Origin: Kribbella steppae
GTDB lineage: Bacteria; Actinomycetota; Actinomycetes; Propionibacteriales; Kribbellaceae
Reading direction: 5' to 3'
DNA: 64,000 nucleotides
Assembly (NCBI RefSeq): GCF_004342025.1
Contig: NZ_SLWN01000010.1
Location: forward strand, 186,001-250,000
The notes under the pieces were generated by a model, which worked only from the letters and a program-made list of their open reading frames with translations, had not been told where the DNA came from and searched no databases. The position numbers and the translations under genes were made by a program. This document shows positions 31,132 to 40,252 of the stretch, in pieces. The number at the start of each line of letters is the position of its first letter. Position 1 is the first letter of the stretch.

Positions 31132-33149
31132 GCGCCTATCCGCACCTGTTGGAGCCGCTTGATCTCGGTCATGTCGTGCTGCCCAACCGGGTGATCATGG
31201 GCTCGATGCACACCGGTCTGGAGGACCGGGCGAAGGACCTGCCGAAGCTGGCCGCGTACTTCGCCGAGCGCGCCCGCGGCGGCGTCGGCCTGATGGTCAC
31301 CGGCGGCTACGCACCGAACCGGACCGGCTGGCTTACCCCTTTCGGCTCCAGGCTGACCAGTCGCCGGCAGGCCCGTAGACACCGGCTCCTCACCGATGCC
31401 GTGCACGCCGAGGGCGGCCTGATCGCCCTGCAGATCCTGCATGCCGGTCGCTACGCCTATCACCCGTTCAGCGTCTCCGCCTCGGCACTCAAGGCCCCGA
31501 TCAACCCGTTCAAGCCACGGGCCCTGACCGATCGCGGCGTACGCAAGCAGATCAAGGCGTACGTCGATTGCGCCGCGCTGGCCCGGGAGGCCGGGTACGA
31601 CGGCATCGAGATCATGGGGTCCGAGGGCTACTTCATCAACCAGTTCCTGTCCGAGCGCACCAACCAGCGGACCGACCGCTGGGGCGGCAGCCCGGAGAAC
31701 CGGCGCCGGCTCGCGGTCGAGATCGTCCGGCGGACCCGGGAACGCGTCGGCGACGACTTCGTGATCATCTACCGGCTGTCGATGGCCGACCTGGTCGAGG
31801 GCGGTCAGAGCTGGGAGGAAGTCGTTGCGCTGGGCAAAGAGATCGAGGCGGCCGGCGCGTCGATCATCAACACCGGCATCGGCTGGCACGAGGCGCGCGT
31901 ACCCACGATCGTGACCTCGGTACCGCGCGCGGCCTTCACTTCGGTGACCGCGGCGTTCAAACCACACGTCAACATTCCGGTCGTCACCTCGAACCGGATC
32001 AACCTCCCGCAGGTCGCCGAGGAGGTGCTGGCCCGCGGTGACGCCGACCTGGTCAGCATGGCCCGGCCGTTCCTGGCCGATCCGGACTGGGTGCTCAAGG
32101 CAACCACCGATCGAGCCGACGAGATCAACGTCTGTATCGCGTGTAACCAGGCCTGTCTGGACCATGTCTTCGCCAAGCGGAAGGCGAGCTGCCTGGTCAA
32201 CCCCAGGGCGGCCCGGGAGACCGAGCTCCAGCTGCTGCCGACCCGTCGGACCAAGAACATCGCGGTTGTCGGGGCCGGACCGGCCGGGCTGGCCGCGGCG
32301 GTGACGGCGGCCGAGCGCGGCCACTCGGTGGAGCTGTTCGAAGCCGATGACGAGATCGGCGGCCAGTTCGGGATCGCGCAGCGGATCCCCGGCAAGGAGG
32401 AGTTCGCCGAGACGATCCGGTACTACCGGCGCCGACTCGACCTGACCGGCGTCAAGCTGCACCTCGGCCGCCGCGCGACCGTCGAGGACCTGGCCGGGTT
32501 CGACGAGATCGTGCTGGCCACCGGGGTCGTCCCGCGCATCCCGGCCATCCCCGGCATCGACCACCCGAAGGTTCTCTCGTACGTCGAGGTCGTCCGCGAT
32601 CGTCAGCCGGTCGGCAGCACCGTCGCCGTAATCGGCGCGGGCGGGATCGGCGTGGATATCAGCGAGTTCCTGACCACCGAGTCGTCGCCCACACTGGACC
32701 TGGAGGCCTGGAAGGCGGAGTGGGGTGTGACCGATCCGACAGTCACACCCGGCGGACTCACCAAGCCGCGCCCGGAGCCGTCGCCGCGGCAGGTCTACCT
32801 CCTGCAGCGCAAGGCCGGGAAGATCGGTGCCGGCCTCGGAAAGACGACCGGCTGGGTCCACCGCGCGGCCTTGAAGAACAAGCAGGTCGAGCAGCTTCGC
32901 GGCGTCAACTACGAACGCATCGACGACAACGGCCTGCATCTGAGCTTCGGCCCGCAGCGTGAGAATCCGCGCGTCCTGGACGTCGAGACCATCGTCGTCT
33001 GCGCCGGCCAGGAACCGGTCCGCGACCTCGCCGACGCGCTGCGTGACACCGGTCGCCCGGTCCACGTGATCGGCGGCGCCGACGTCGCCGCCGAGCTCGA
33101 CGCCAAACGAGCCATCGATCAGGCGACGCGCCTCGCTCTCACTCTCTGA
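31128..33149 (+). CDS. fadH: NADPH-dependent 2,4-dienoyl-CoA reductase / OYE-type oxidoreductase
   Basis: 673 residues, equal to E. coli FadH. The N-terminal TIM barrel (FMN) has PNRVIMGSMHTGLE, YDGIEIMGSEGYFINQFLS and NQRTDRWGGSPENR; His and Tyr of the barrel are plausible acid/base residues. The 4Fe-4S cysteines are in CIACNQACLDHVF and ASCLVNP. The C-terminal FAD/NAD(P) domain starts with NIAVVGAGPAGLAAA and has VAVIGAGGIGVD. It reduces 2,4-dienoyl-CoA in unsaturated fatty acid breakdown, though actinobacterial homologues may act on other enones. Co-translated with PadR. Confidence 0.88.
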   Translation: MSAYPHLLEPLDLGHVVLPNRVIMGSMHTGLEDRAKDLPKLAAYFAERARGGVGLMVTGGYAPNRTGWLTPFGSRLTSRRQARRHRLLTDAVHAEGGLIALQILHAGRYAYHPFSVSASALKAPINPFKPRALTDRGVRKQIKAYVDCAALAREAGYDGIEIMGSEGYFINQFLSERTNQRTDRWGGSPENRRRLAVEIVRRTRERVGDDFVIIYRLSMADLVEGGQSWEEVVALGKEIEAAGASIINTGIGWHEARVPTIVTSVPRAAFTSVTAAFKPHVNIPVVTSNRINLPQVAEEVLARGDADLVSMARPFLADPDWVLKATTDRADEINVCIACNQACLDHVFAKRKASCLVNPRAARETELQLLPTRRTKNIAVVGAGPAGLAAAVTAAERGHSVELFEADDEIGGQFGIAQRIPGKEEFAETIRYYRRRLDLTGVKLHLGRRATVEDLAGFDEIVLATGVVPRIPAIPGIDHPKVLSYVEVVRDRQPVGSTVAVIGAGGIGVDISEFLTTESSPTLDLEAWKAEWGVTDPTVTPGGLTKPRPEPSPRQVYLLQRKAGKIGAGLGKTTGWVHRAALKNKQVEQLRGVNYERIDDNGLHLSFGPQRENPRVLDVETIVVCAGQEPVRDLADALRDTGRPVHVIGGADVAAELDAKRAIDQATRLALTL

Positions 33150-33150
33150 C

Positions 33151-33185
33151 CTCCCAAGGTTCTTCTGCCCGAACGGGCGGGAGGA
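33151..33185 (+). terminator. Nested stem-loop after fadH
   Basis: GCCCG (33168-33172) and CGGGC (33175-33179) form a tight hairpin, and outer CCTCCC (33151-33156) pairs with GGGAGG (33180-33185). It starts 2 bp after the fadH stop. Confidence 0.45.
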
Positions 33186-33261
33186 TTCCGGGTTGGCACG
33201 GTGGACGAGTCGGCCGGGTGGCCGTCATCCTCGGGGAAGGCCGACTTCGAGGGGAATCGCA

Positions 33262-33741
33262 ATGGACCTGGGCTTCGAGCGGATCTTGCAGGTGAAGATC
33301 CCGGTGACGGATCTTCAGCGCAGTGTCAACTGGTACCGGCGGGTGTTCGGGCTGCGGCTGGCCTGGGAGTTCGGCGAGCCCGGCGTCGTCACCGGCGCGG
33401 TCCTGACCGATGACGCCGAGCGGTTTCTCATCGGCCTGCGTCGGCTCGACACCGTGTCCGGCGAGCCGTCACTGGCCGGCTTCGACGTCGTCAGCCTCGG
33501 CGTACCGTCTGTCGACGTCTTGAAGGCGCTGGCCGAGCGTTTCGACGAACTCGGCGTTGAGCACGGCCCGCTGTTCGACCGTGGTCCGGGCGGTGGCGTG
33601 CAACTCGACGTACCGGACCCCGACGGCACGGTGATCCGGATCCTGTCGCCGTTCGGGGAGCACGCGCCGTTCAACGGTGTCGAGTTCGGGCCCGACGGGG
33701 CGCCCACCTTCTACATGACCCCGCGCCTGCATTTGGACTGA
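33262..33741 (+). CDS. VOC (glyoxalase/bleomycin resistance) superfamily protein
   Basis: 159 residues from ATG 33262, after GAGGGGA. MDLGFERILQVKIPVTDLQRSVNWYRRVFGLRL is the usual first beta-alpha-beta unit, and the second unit ends in QLDVPDPDGTVIRIL with a metal-site-like Asp/Glu region. No enzyme activity can be assigned. Its stop overlaps an 18-bp palindrome and is 40 bp from the siderophore operon. A further 24 codons upstream are open but lack a good start. Confidence 0.8.
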   Translation: MDLGFERILQVKIPVTDLQRSVNWYRRVFGLRLAWEFGEPGVVTGAVLTDDAERFLIGLRRLDTVSGEPSLAGFDVVSLGVPSVDVLKALAERFDELGVEHGPLFDRGPGGGVQLDVPDPDGTVIRILSPFGEHAPFNGVEFGPDGAPTFYMTPRLHLD

Positions 33742-33758
33742 AGCTGACATGTCAGCTT
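33741..33758. promoter_or_regulatory. 18-bp perfect palindrome before the siderophore-uptake operon
   Basis: AAGCTGACATGTCAGCTT is identical to its reverse complement. It starts at the last base of the VOC stop codon and overlaps the iron box by two bases. It may be a second operator at this promoter or a termination hairpin. Confidence 0.6.
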
Positions 33759-33775
33759 AGGTAAGGCTATCCTCT
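33757..33775 (+). promoter_or_regulatory. DtxR/IdeR iron box upstream of siderophore-uptake operon
   Basis: TTAGGTAAGGCTATCCTCT agrees with the iron-box consensus at 15 of 19 positions. It ends 5 bp before the ATG of the first gene, so Fe-IdeR binding would block a leaderless or near-leaderless transcript. Confidence 0.8.
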
Positions 33776-33780
33776 GCTCC

Positions 33781-34596
33781 ATGCGGGAACAGGTGGGGCT
33801 GGCCGGAGACGACCTGCGCCTCGGGTATCACGGCAAGCTGGTGGTCGACGGCGCCTCGTTACAGATCGAGGCGGCCGGTGTCACCGCGCTGGTCGGCCCG
33901 AACGGCAGCGGGAAGTCGACGCTGTTGCGCGCCCTGGCGCGGCTCCATCATCCCGACGGCGGCCGGATCACCTTCCCGGACGGCGTGAACGCACTCGACC
34001 TGTCCGCGAAGGAGTTCGCCCGCAAGGTCACCCTGCTGTCCCAATCGCGGCCGACTCCCAACGGTGTGAGTGTGCGCGACGTCGTCGGCTACGGCCGGCA
34101 TCCGCATCGCGGGCGCTGGCGGGCCGACGACCCGGACGGCAAGCGAGCGATCGACCACGCGATGGCTGTCACCGGTGTGACCGCGATGGCCGAGCGCGCG
34201 GTCGACGAACTGTCCGGCGGTGAGCTGCAACGCGTCTGGCTCGCGACCTGTCTGGCCCAGGACACCGGCGTCCTGTTGCTGGACGAACCGACCACGTTCC
34301 TCGACCTGCGCTACCAGATCGAGATCCTCGACCTGATGCGTGAGCTCGCCGACAGCCACGGGGTCGCGGTCGGCGTCGTACTGCACGACCTGAACCAGGC
34401 CGCCGCCGTCGCGGACCGGATCGCACTGCTCGATCAGGGACGGGTTCGTGCGACCGGTACGCCGGAAGAGGTGCTCGAGGCGGAGGCGCTGACCGAGACC
34501 TACGGCATCCGGATCGAGGTCGGGACCGACCCGGCCACGGGGTTCGTCACCACTCGCCCGATCGGCACACATCTAAGCCGCGTCACAACGATCTGA
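33781..34596 (+). CDS. Ferric-siderophore ABC transporter ATP-binding protein (FecE/FepC-like)
   Basis: 271 residues. Walker A GPNGSGKST near residue 39, Q-loop LLSQSRPTPNGVSVRDVVGYGRHPHRGRW (typical of FecE/FhuC), signature LSGGELQRVWLA, Walker B VLLLDEPTTFLDL, and H-loop VVLHDLNQAA. It drives uptake of ferric siderophores through the fused permease two genes on. Start ATG 33781 is just 5 bp after the iron box. First gene of a three-gene operon (10-bp gap, then 4-bp overlap). Confidence 0.93.
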   Translation: MREQVGLAGDDLRLGYHGKLVVDGASLQIEAAGVTALVGPNGSGKSTLLRALARLHHPDGGRITFPDGVNALDLSAKEFARKVTLLSQSRPTPNGVSVRDVVGYGRHPHRGRWRADDPDGKRAIDHAMAVTGVTAMAERAVDELSGGELQRVWLATCLAQDTGVLLLDEPTTFLDLRYQIEILDLMRELADSHGVAVGVVLHDLNQAAAVADRIALLDQGRVRATGTPEEVLEAEALTETYGIRIEVGTDPATGFVTTRPIGTHLSRVTTI

Positions 34597-34606
34597 AGGT
34601 CAACTG

Positions 34607-35578
34607 ATGAAGAGAATCACCGCCCTGCTCGCCGCTGCCGCGTTCGTGCTGACGGCCTGCGGGACGAGCGAGCCCGCCACCACCGACGCCGCTGCGCAGA
34701 CCACCGCCGAGCCGGTCTCGGTGACCGACGCGCGGGGCAAGAAGATCGACCTCAAGGCACCCGCCACCAAGGTGGTCGGCCTGGAGTGGGGTGCGGTCGA
34801 GAACCTGGTCACCCTCGGCGTGATGCCGGTCGGGGTGGCCGACGTCAAGGGCTACACGAACTGGGTCACCGCGGCCAAGCTGGACGCCTCGGTCAAGGAC
34901 GTCGGTACCCGCGGCGAGTCCAGCGTCGACGCGATCGCGGCGCTCAGCCCCGACCTGGTGATCACCACCACCGACGAGTCGGCGAACTCGATCGCCCAGT
35001 TCGAGAAGATCGCACCGGTGCTGGTGATCCGCGGCGCCGACGCGGCCAATGCGATCCCGCAGATGAAGACCAACCTGGAGCTGATCGGCAGCGCGATCGG
35101 CAAGACCGACCAGGCCAAGCAGATCAACGCCGACTTCGACAAGAAGGTGGCCGAGGGCAAGCAGAAGATCGCGGACGCGGGTAAGACCGGCGAGAACTTC
35201 ACCATGTCCGACGGCTACAAGCAGGGCAGCACGATCTCGATCCGGATGTACACCACCGGTTCGCTGCTCGGCGCCGTACTGACCGAGATGGGCCTGAAGA
35301 ACGGCTGGACCGGCGCGGGTGACAAGGACTACGGCCTGGCCCAGACCGACCTCGAAGGTCTGACCAAGGTGCGAGGAGGCAACTTCCTCTACATCGCCAA
35401 CGACGCCGACGGCGGCGATGTGTTCGGCGGCGACCTGGCCGGCAACGCGATCTGGAAGAACCTGCCGTTCGTGAAGAGCGACGACGTGCACCGGCTGCCG
35501 GACGGCATCTGGATGTTCGGCGGCCCGAAGTCCACTGAGCAGTTCATCGACGCGGCCGTCCAGGCAGTCACCTCTTGA
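34607..35578 (+). CDS. Iron-siderophore substrate-binding lipoprotein
   Basis: 323 residues. The lipobox LTAC is at residues 19-22 of MKRITALLAAAAFVLTACG, so the mature protein is a lipid-anchored surface protein. Conserved class III binding-protein segments follow: VVGLEWGAVENLVTLGVMPVGVAD, VGTRGESSVDAIAALSPDLVI and LPDGIWMFGGPKSTEQFID. It captures ferric siderophore and delivers it to the permease. Starts 10 bp after the ATPase gene. Confidence 0.93.
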   Translation: MKRITALLAAAAFVLTACGTSEPATTDAAAQTTAEPVSVTDARGKKIDLKAPATKVVGLEWGAVENLVTLGVMPVGVADVKGYTNWVTAAKLDASVKDVGTRGESSVDAIAALSPDLVITTTDESANSIAQFEKIAPVLVIRGADAANAIPQMKTNLELIGSAIGKTDQAKQINADFDKKVAEGKQKIADAGKTGENFTMSDGYKQGSTISIRMYTTGSLLGAVLTEMGLKNGWTGAGDKDYGLAQTDLEGLTKVRGGNFLYIANDADGGDVFGGDLAGNAIWKNLPFVKSDDVHRLPDGIWMFGGPKSTEQFIDAAVQAVTS

Positions 35579-37671
35579 CCCAGGTAACCGCCCCGGGGCC
35601 TGACGTTCAGGTCTCCGAGGCTCTGCAGCCGGTACGACGGCTCCGGGTGGCGAGCGTGTTCGTCATCGCCACCGTGGCCGTCGTACTGCTGGCTGCTGTA
35701 CACCTCACCCAGGGCACGTCGTCGGTGAACGCCGGTGACCTGCTCCGGCTGCTGGTCGGGCAGGGCACGGACAACTCGGCCAACGTGTTGATCGCGTCCC
35801 GGCTGCCGCGGCTGCTGGCCGGCGTACTGGTCGGGGTGGCGCTCGGTTTCGCGGGCGCGGGGTTGCAGTCGCTGGCGCGGAACCCACTCGCCTCACCGGA
35901 CACGTTGGGGGTCAACGCCGGGGCGTATCTCGCGGTCGTCGTCGTGGCCGCGTTCGGGGTTTCGTTGCCGGTGTTGCCCGCCGGAGGAGTCGCCTTCCTC
36001 GGCGGGCTGGCGGCCGCCGTCCTGGTGCTCGCCTTGTCCGCCGGCGGCTCGTCCGGGCCGACCCGGCTGATCCTGGCCGGCTCGGCCGTCGCGATGGCGC
36101 TGGCCGGTGTGACGACGTTGCTGCTGCTCCTCTATCGAGAGGAGACGGTCGGCACGTTCGCGTGGGGCGCGGGCACGCTGGTCCAGACGGACCTCAGGGC
36201 GGTCACCCAGATGACAGCGGTCGTTGCCGTCGGCATCATCGGATCGATGCTGCTGGCGCCGAAGCTCGACCTCCTCGGCCTGGGTGACGACACGGCGTCG
36301 GTGCTGGGAGTTCACGTACGACGAGTGCGCGTACTGATCACCCTGTTGACGGTGCTGTTGTCCGCCGCAGCGGTCACTGTTGCCGGACCGGTCGGCTTCG
36401 TCGGCCTGGTAGCGCCGGTGCTGGTGCGGCTGATCGCTCCGCTGGTGCCGGGGTTGTTGCGGCATCGCGTACTGCTTCCGATGAGCGGGCTGGCCGGCGT
36501 ACTGGTCGTTCTCAGTGCGGACGTCGTACTCCGGGCTGTGCTTGGCGGTCAGGCCGGGGTGGAGATCCCGACCGGTGTGATGACGATGATGGTCGGTGCG
36601 GTCGTGCTGGTGTGGCTGGCGCGGCGGTATCGGGATTCAGGGCCGAGCCGGACACCGGGTGGTGCGAGTTCGGGTCTGCGCAGCGTGCGGACGTTCTGGA
36701 TCGTCACGGGTGTGCTCGTCGTACTGCTGGTCGTCGCCGGCGTACTGGCGATGCTGGCCGGCGATGCGTTCCTGCGCACGGGCGATGTCGTCAACTGGGT
36801 CAACGGGCAGTCCGGCCGGGCGATCACCTACGTGCTCGATCAGCGGTTCCCGCGGGTCCTGTCCGCTGTGCTGTGCGGCGCGGCCCTCGCGATCGCGGGT
36901 ACGACGGTCCAAGCGGTGTGCCGGAATCCGTTGGCCGAGCCGGGGATCCTCGGTATCACCGGCGGGGCCGGCGTCGGTGCCGTGGTCACGCTCGTACTGT
37001 TGCCGTCAGCAAGCATCTGGCTACTGTCGGGTGTCGCCGCGCTGGCCGCGCTCGGCACGTTCGCGCTGGTCTATCTGGTGTCGTGGCGGGGCGGACTGAG
37101 CTCTGACCGGCTGGTCCTGATCGGTGTCGGTGTGTCGTCGGGGGCGACCGCGATCATCACGTTGCTGATCGTCGCCACCGATCCGTGGAACCTCAGCATG
37201 GCAATGACGTGGCTGTCCGGCAGCACCTACGGTCGGACGTTGCCGCAGGTCGCGCCGGTTGCGATTGCGCTGTTGGTGTTCACCCCGGTGGTCGTCCACG
37301 CCCGGCGCGAGCTCGATCTGCTGGCGCTGGACGACGACGTACCGCGGATTCTCGGCGTACGACTCGAGCGCACCCGACTGACCGCGCTGCTGTGCGCGGC
37401 GTTGCTGACCGCGGCGGCTGTGTCCGCGATCGGGGTGGTCGGGTTCGTCGGGCTGGTGGCGCCACATGCCGCCCGGGCACTGGTCGGTGGGCGGCACACC
37501 CGGATCCTGCCGGTCGCCGCGCTGCTCGGCGCGATTCTGGTCAGCGTCGCGGACAGTCTCGGCCGCACGCTGCTGGCTCCGGCGCAGATCCCGGCAGGTC
37601 TGCTCACCGCGCTGATCGGAGCGCCGTACTTCGTTTACCTGCTGTGGCGGACCCGGGTCCCGAACCGCTGA
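35575..37671 (+). CDS. Fused double FecCD-type iron-siderophore permease (FhuB-like)
   Basis: 698 residues, twice the length of a single FecCD permease. Each half has the FecCD landmarks: SRLPRLLAGVLVGVALGFAGAGLQSLARNPLASPDTLGV and FVGLVAPVLVRLI in the first, QRFPRVLSAVLCGAALAIAGTTVQAVCRNPLAEPGILGI and FVGLVAPHAARAL in the second, with about 9-10 helices each. A single chain thus supplies both membrane halves. The start is TTG 35575 overlapping the stop of the binding protein; a later start is possible. Convergent with the next gene with no gap. Confidence 0.92.
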   Translation: MTQVTAPGPDVQVSEALQPVRRLRVASVFVIATVAVVLLAAVHLTQGTSSVNAGDLLRLLVGQGTDNSANVLIASRLPRLLAGVLVGVALGFAGAGLQSLARNPLASPDTLGVNAGAYLAVVVVAAFGVSLPVLPAGGVAFLGGLAAAVLVLALSAGGSSGPTRLILAGSAVAMALAGVTTLLLLLYREETVGTFAWGAGTLVQTDLRAVTQMTAVVAVGIIGSMLLAPKLDLLGLGDDTASVLGVHVRRVRVLITLLTVLLSAAAVTVAGPVGFVGLVAPVLVRLIAPLVPGLLRHRVLLPMSGLAGVLVVLSADVVLRAVLGGQAGVEIPTGVMTMMVGAVVLVWLARRYRDSGPSRTPGGASSGLRSVRTFWIVTGVLVVLLVVAGVLAMLAGDAFLRTGDVVNWVNGQSGRAITYVLDQRFPRVLSAVLCGAALAIAGTTVQAVCRNPLAEPGILGITGGAGVGAVVTLVLLPSASIWLLSGVAALAALGTFALVYLVSWRGGLSSDRLVLIGVGVSSGATAIITLLIVATDPWNLSMAMTWLSGSTYGRTLPQVAPVAIALLVFTPVVVHARRELDLLALDDDVPRILGVRLERTRLTALLCAALLTAAAVSAIGVVGFVGLVAPHAARALVGGRHTRILPVAALLGAILVSVADSLGRTLLAPAQIPAGLLTALIGAPYFVYLLWRTRVPNR

Positions 37672-38238
37672 TCAGCCGGCGGCCTTTGCGGCGGCCTTCT
37701 TCTGCTGCTTGAACTCGCGGACCTTCAGCAGCGAGTCCGCGTCCACGACGTCCGCGACCGACCGGTACCCGTCGAGCGCGTAGTCTCCCGCGACCGCCTC
37801 CCAGCCCTCGGGCCGGACGCCGAGCTGCTTGGCCAGCAACGCCACGAAGATCTGAGCCTTCTGCTTGCCGAAGCCGGGGAGCTCTTGCACGCGCTTGAAC
37901 AGCTCCTTACCGGTCGTCGGCTCCGTCCACAGTCGCGTTACGTCACCGTCGTACCTGGACTCGACCAACGCGGCCAGCTCCTGCAGGCGGGCAGCCATCG
38001 AACCGGGGAACCGATGGATCGCCGGGGGCTGGGTGCACAGTTCCTTGAACGCCTCCGGGTCAGCGGCAGCGATCGCCGCCGGATCCAGGGTGCCGAACCG
38101 GCTGAGCACCTTCCAGCCACCTCGGAAGGCGTGCTCCATCCCGTACTGCTGATCCAGCATCATCCCGAGCACGACAGCGAACGGGTACTCGTCGAGGACC
38201 TTGTCGGCATCAGGCAGGTTGGTCATCTGGAAGCCCAT
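37672..38238 (-). CDS. HhH-GPD-type base excision DNA repair protein
   Basis: 188 residues from ATG 38238 (another Met at 38226 and GTG at 38241 are alternatives). FAVVLGMMLDQQYGMEHAFRGGWKVLSRFG is the HhH-GPD N-terminal helix set, and LFKRVQELPGFGKQKAQIFVALLAKQLG contains the helix-hairpin-helix. The region where a catalytic Asp would lie reads GDYALDGYRSVADV, consistent with this actinobacterial family. No iron-sulfur cysteines are present. Substrate base unknown. Confidence 0.85.
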   Translation of the reverse strand: MGFQMTNLPDADKVLDEYPFAVVLGMMLDQQYGMEHAFRGGWKVLSRFGTLDPAAIAAADPEAFKELCTQPPAIHRFPGSMAARLQELAALVESRYDGDVTRLWTEPTTGKELFKRVQELPGFGKQKAQIFVALLAKQLGVRPEGWEAVAGDYALDGYRSVADVVDADSLLKVREFKQQKKAAAKAAG

Positions 38239-38356
38239 CACCGCATCATCTCACGGGGCGTGGTGCGGGATGTCCCTTGTGCTGGGACGAGGTCTCTGCC
38301 GAAACAGCTCCGGGCGGCCTATGCTCAGCCGGGGGCAGCCGACGGGAGGAGCACGG

Positions 38357-38947
38357 ATGGACATCCGGGATCTGGATCGTAGGGCCGGTGCGGTACTCGG
38401 GGAAGTGATCATGCAGGTGCGCCCCGAGCACCTGTGGTTCCCGACCCCCTGCCCGGACTGGACTGTCCGTGGTCTGCTCCGCCACATCGTCAGCGAGAAC
38501 GAGGGGTTCGCCGCCGCGGCCCTGAACGGTTCGGCTCAGGTCCAGGCGTGGAACGGCGGCCGGCTCGGGGACAACCCGGCCGGTGCCTACCGGCGGTCCA
38601 ACGTGGGCGTCTCGGAGGCGTTCGCCGACGGCGGGGCGCTGGACCGGCTGATGGAGGTCCGCGAGTACGGCTCGTTCCCGCGCCGGATCGCGCTGACCTT
38701 CCACCTACTCGACTGCGTCATCCACGCCTGGGACCTGGCCCGGGCCATCGACGTCCCGTACGACCCGCCGCCGGACCTGGTCGAGCAAGCGTTCGCGTTG
38801 GCCCGCAAGATCCCGGACACCGACACGGCCCGGGGTCCTGGCGCCGCGTTCGAGCGCAGCGTCAAGGTCCCCGGCGACGCGTCCGACTTCGACCAGCTAC
38901 TCGGCCTCCTCGGCCGCAACCCCGACTGGGTTTCCCCGTTCGACTAG
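38357..38947 (+). CDS. TIGR03086-type DinB-fold metal-binding protein
   Basis: 196 residues from ATG 38357 with GGGAGGA. DIRDLDRRAGAVLGEVIMQVRPEHLWFPTPCPDWTVRGLLRHIVSEN is the start of the mycothiol-dependent maleylpyruvate isomerase/DinB-like fold; His in LLRHI and in LDCVIHAWDLARA are the expected metal ligands. Such proteins may use mycothiol. The last 51 bp overlap the end of the convergent monooxygenase gene. Confidence 0.85.
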   Translation: MDIRDLDRRAGAVLGEVIMQVRPEHLWFPTPCPDWTVRGLLRHIVSENEGFAAAALNGSAQVQAWNGGRLGDNPAGAYRRSNVGVSEAFADGGALDRLMEVREYGSFPRRIALTFHLLDCVIHAWDLARAIDVPYDPPPDLVEQAFALARKIPDTDTARGPGAAFERSVKVPGDASDFDQLLGLLGRNPDWVSPFD

Positions 38948-40141
38948 CGGGGTGTACGCCTTCAGTTCGATCTTGTCCGGTACGGCGGCGGCCAGTTTCG
39001 CGAGGAGGCCGGTGAACGGACGCGACATCATCAAGCGGATCTGGGCGTTGCGTAACGAGATCCCGACGGCCGTCATCGGCATCGCCATCCTGATCCCGCC
39101 CGGCGGCAGTTCCATCCGCTGGTCGACGTACGCCTGCAGTTGAGCCTGGTACGACGGGAAGGCCCGGACGTGATCGCCCTCCGCGGCGGCCAGTTCACCG
39201 GCGAGGACGTACGCACCGACGAGTGACAGCGCGGTCCCGTGTCCGGCCAATGGCGAACCGCAGTACCCGGCATCACCGACGAGCACGACCCGGCCGCGGG
39301 ACCACTCCGGTACGACGACGCGGCTCGTGCTGTCGAAGTAGAAGTCGTCCGCGTCGCGCAGCGCGGTGAGGATGTGGTCGGTGTGCCAGCCGAGACCTTT
39401 GAAGCGCTGTGTCAGCAGTGCCTTCTGGGCATCGACATCGCGCCGGTCGTAGCTGAGGACGGGGGAGCGGAAGCTCAGCAGGGCCTTGGCGTACCGCGGG
39501 TCGTGGTCCGGCCGCAGTCCGACCCAGCGACCACCGGGTGCGGAGTAGATCTTCATCCAGTGGTTCAGCGGTTCGGGTGTCTCGACGGAGAAGAACGACC
39601 CGTAGCCGCCGAGGTGCTGGACGAACTGCTCCTCCGGCCCGAAGGCCAGCTTCCGGACCCGCGAGTGCACCCCGTCCGCGCCAACCACCAGGTCGAACCG
39701 CCGCTGCGATCCACTGGTGAAGGTGACGGACACTCCGGCTGTGTCCTGGTCCAGTGCGGCGATCGAGTCGCCGTACAGGTACTCGATCTCACCCGCGATC
39801 GCGTCGTTCAGGATCCCGGCCAGGTCGCCGCGGAGGATCTCGATGTCGGCGACCGGGCCGGCGCCGTCGAGCAGTTCGGCCGGCATCGCGGCGCCGGTGC
39901 GGCCGTTGGCCCGAACATACTCGAGGCCGCGCTCGTGCAACTGTGCCCGCTTGATCGCCGGCATCAGGCCCATTCGCTCGACCACCACCTTGGAGATCCC
40001 GCGGATGTCGATGGTCTGCCCGCCGGGCCGCGGTGCCGGCGCGATCTCGACGATCGTGGGGGTGAACCCGTGCCGCCGCAGCCAGTAGGCCAGGGCCGGT
40101 CCCGCGATCCCGCCGCCGGAGATCAGCACGCTCTTCGTCAT
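38897..40141 (-). CDS. FAD-dependent monooxygenase (PHBH fold, TetX/rifampicin-type)
   Basis: 414 residues from ATG 40141. The FAD motif is VLISGGGIAGPALAYWLRRHG at residues 5-25; the DG motif is LVVGADGVHSRVRKLA; and the GD motif is GRVVLVGDAGYCGSPLAGHGTALSLVGAYVLA. Gly-rich, Asp and ribityl-binding positions are intact. It hydroxylates a small aromatic or polyketide; antibiotic modification is possible but not shown. Divergent from the double-HTH regulator, with operator-like repeats between. Confidence 0.88.
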   Translation of the reverse strand: MTKSVLISGGGIAGPALAYWLRRHGFTPTIVEIAPAPRPGGQTIDIRGISKVVVERMGLMPAIKRAQLHERGLEYVRANGRTGAAMPAELLDGAGPVADIEILRGDLAGILNDAIAGEIEYLYGDSIAALDQDTAGVSVTFTSGSQRRFDLVVGADGVHSRVRKLAFGPEEQFVQHLGGYGSFFSVETPEPLNHWMKIYSAPGGRWVGLRPDHDPRYAKALLSFRSPVLSYDRRDVDAQKALLTQRFKGLGWHTDHILTALRDADDFYFDSTSRVVVPEWSRGRVVLVGDAGYCGSPLAGHGTALSLVGAYVLAGELAAAEGDHVRAFPSYQAQLQAYVDQRMELPPGGIRMAMPMTAVGISLRNAQIRLMMSRPFTGLLAKLAAAVPDKIELKAYTPLVERGNPVGVAAEEAE

Positions 40142-40161
40142 GGTGGGTTCCTCTCGTGGAG

Positions 40162-40238
40162 CTAGTGCGCTTACGCTGTACACGTACACCGTGTGGTGCA
40201 CTGCTGCCGGTCGTCTACCGGCGCCTGAAGCGCACTAG
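40162..40238. promoter_or_regulatory. Divergent promoter with nested inverted repeats
   Basis: An 11-bp perfect inverted pair CTAGTGCGCTT (40162-40172) and AAGCGCACTAG (40228-40238) is separated by 55 bp and lies close to the two divergent start codons. Between them is a compact inverted repeat TGTACACGTACA (40177-40188). The outer pair fits two sites bound at once (looping), the inner one a classical dimer site. Confidence 0.65.
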
Positions 40239-40252
40239 TACAGGAGAGAGTG

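Noticed and set aside
30708..33065. A 785-codon open frame on the minus strand
   Set aside because: It is antisense to fadH, has no recognisable domain and a composition rich in Arg/Asp/Val. Such frames arise from GC-rich third positions of the real gene.
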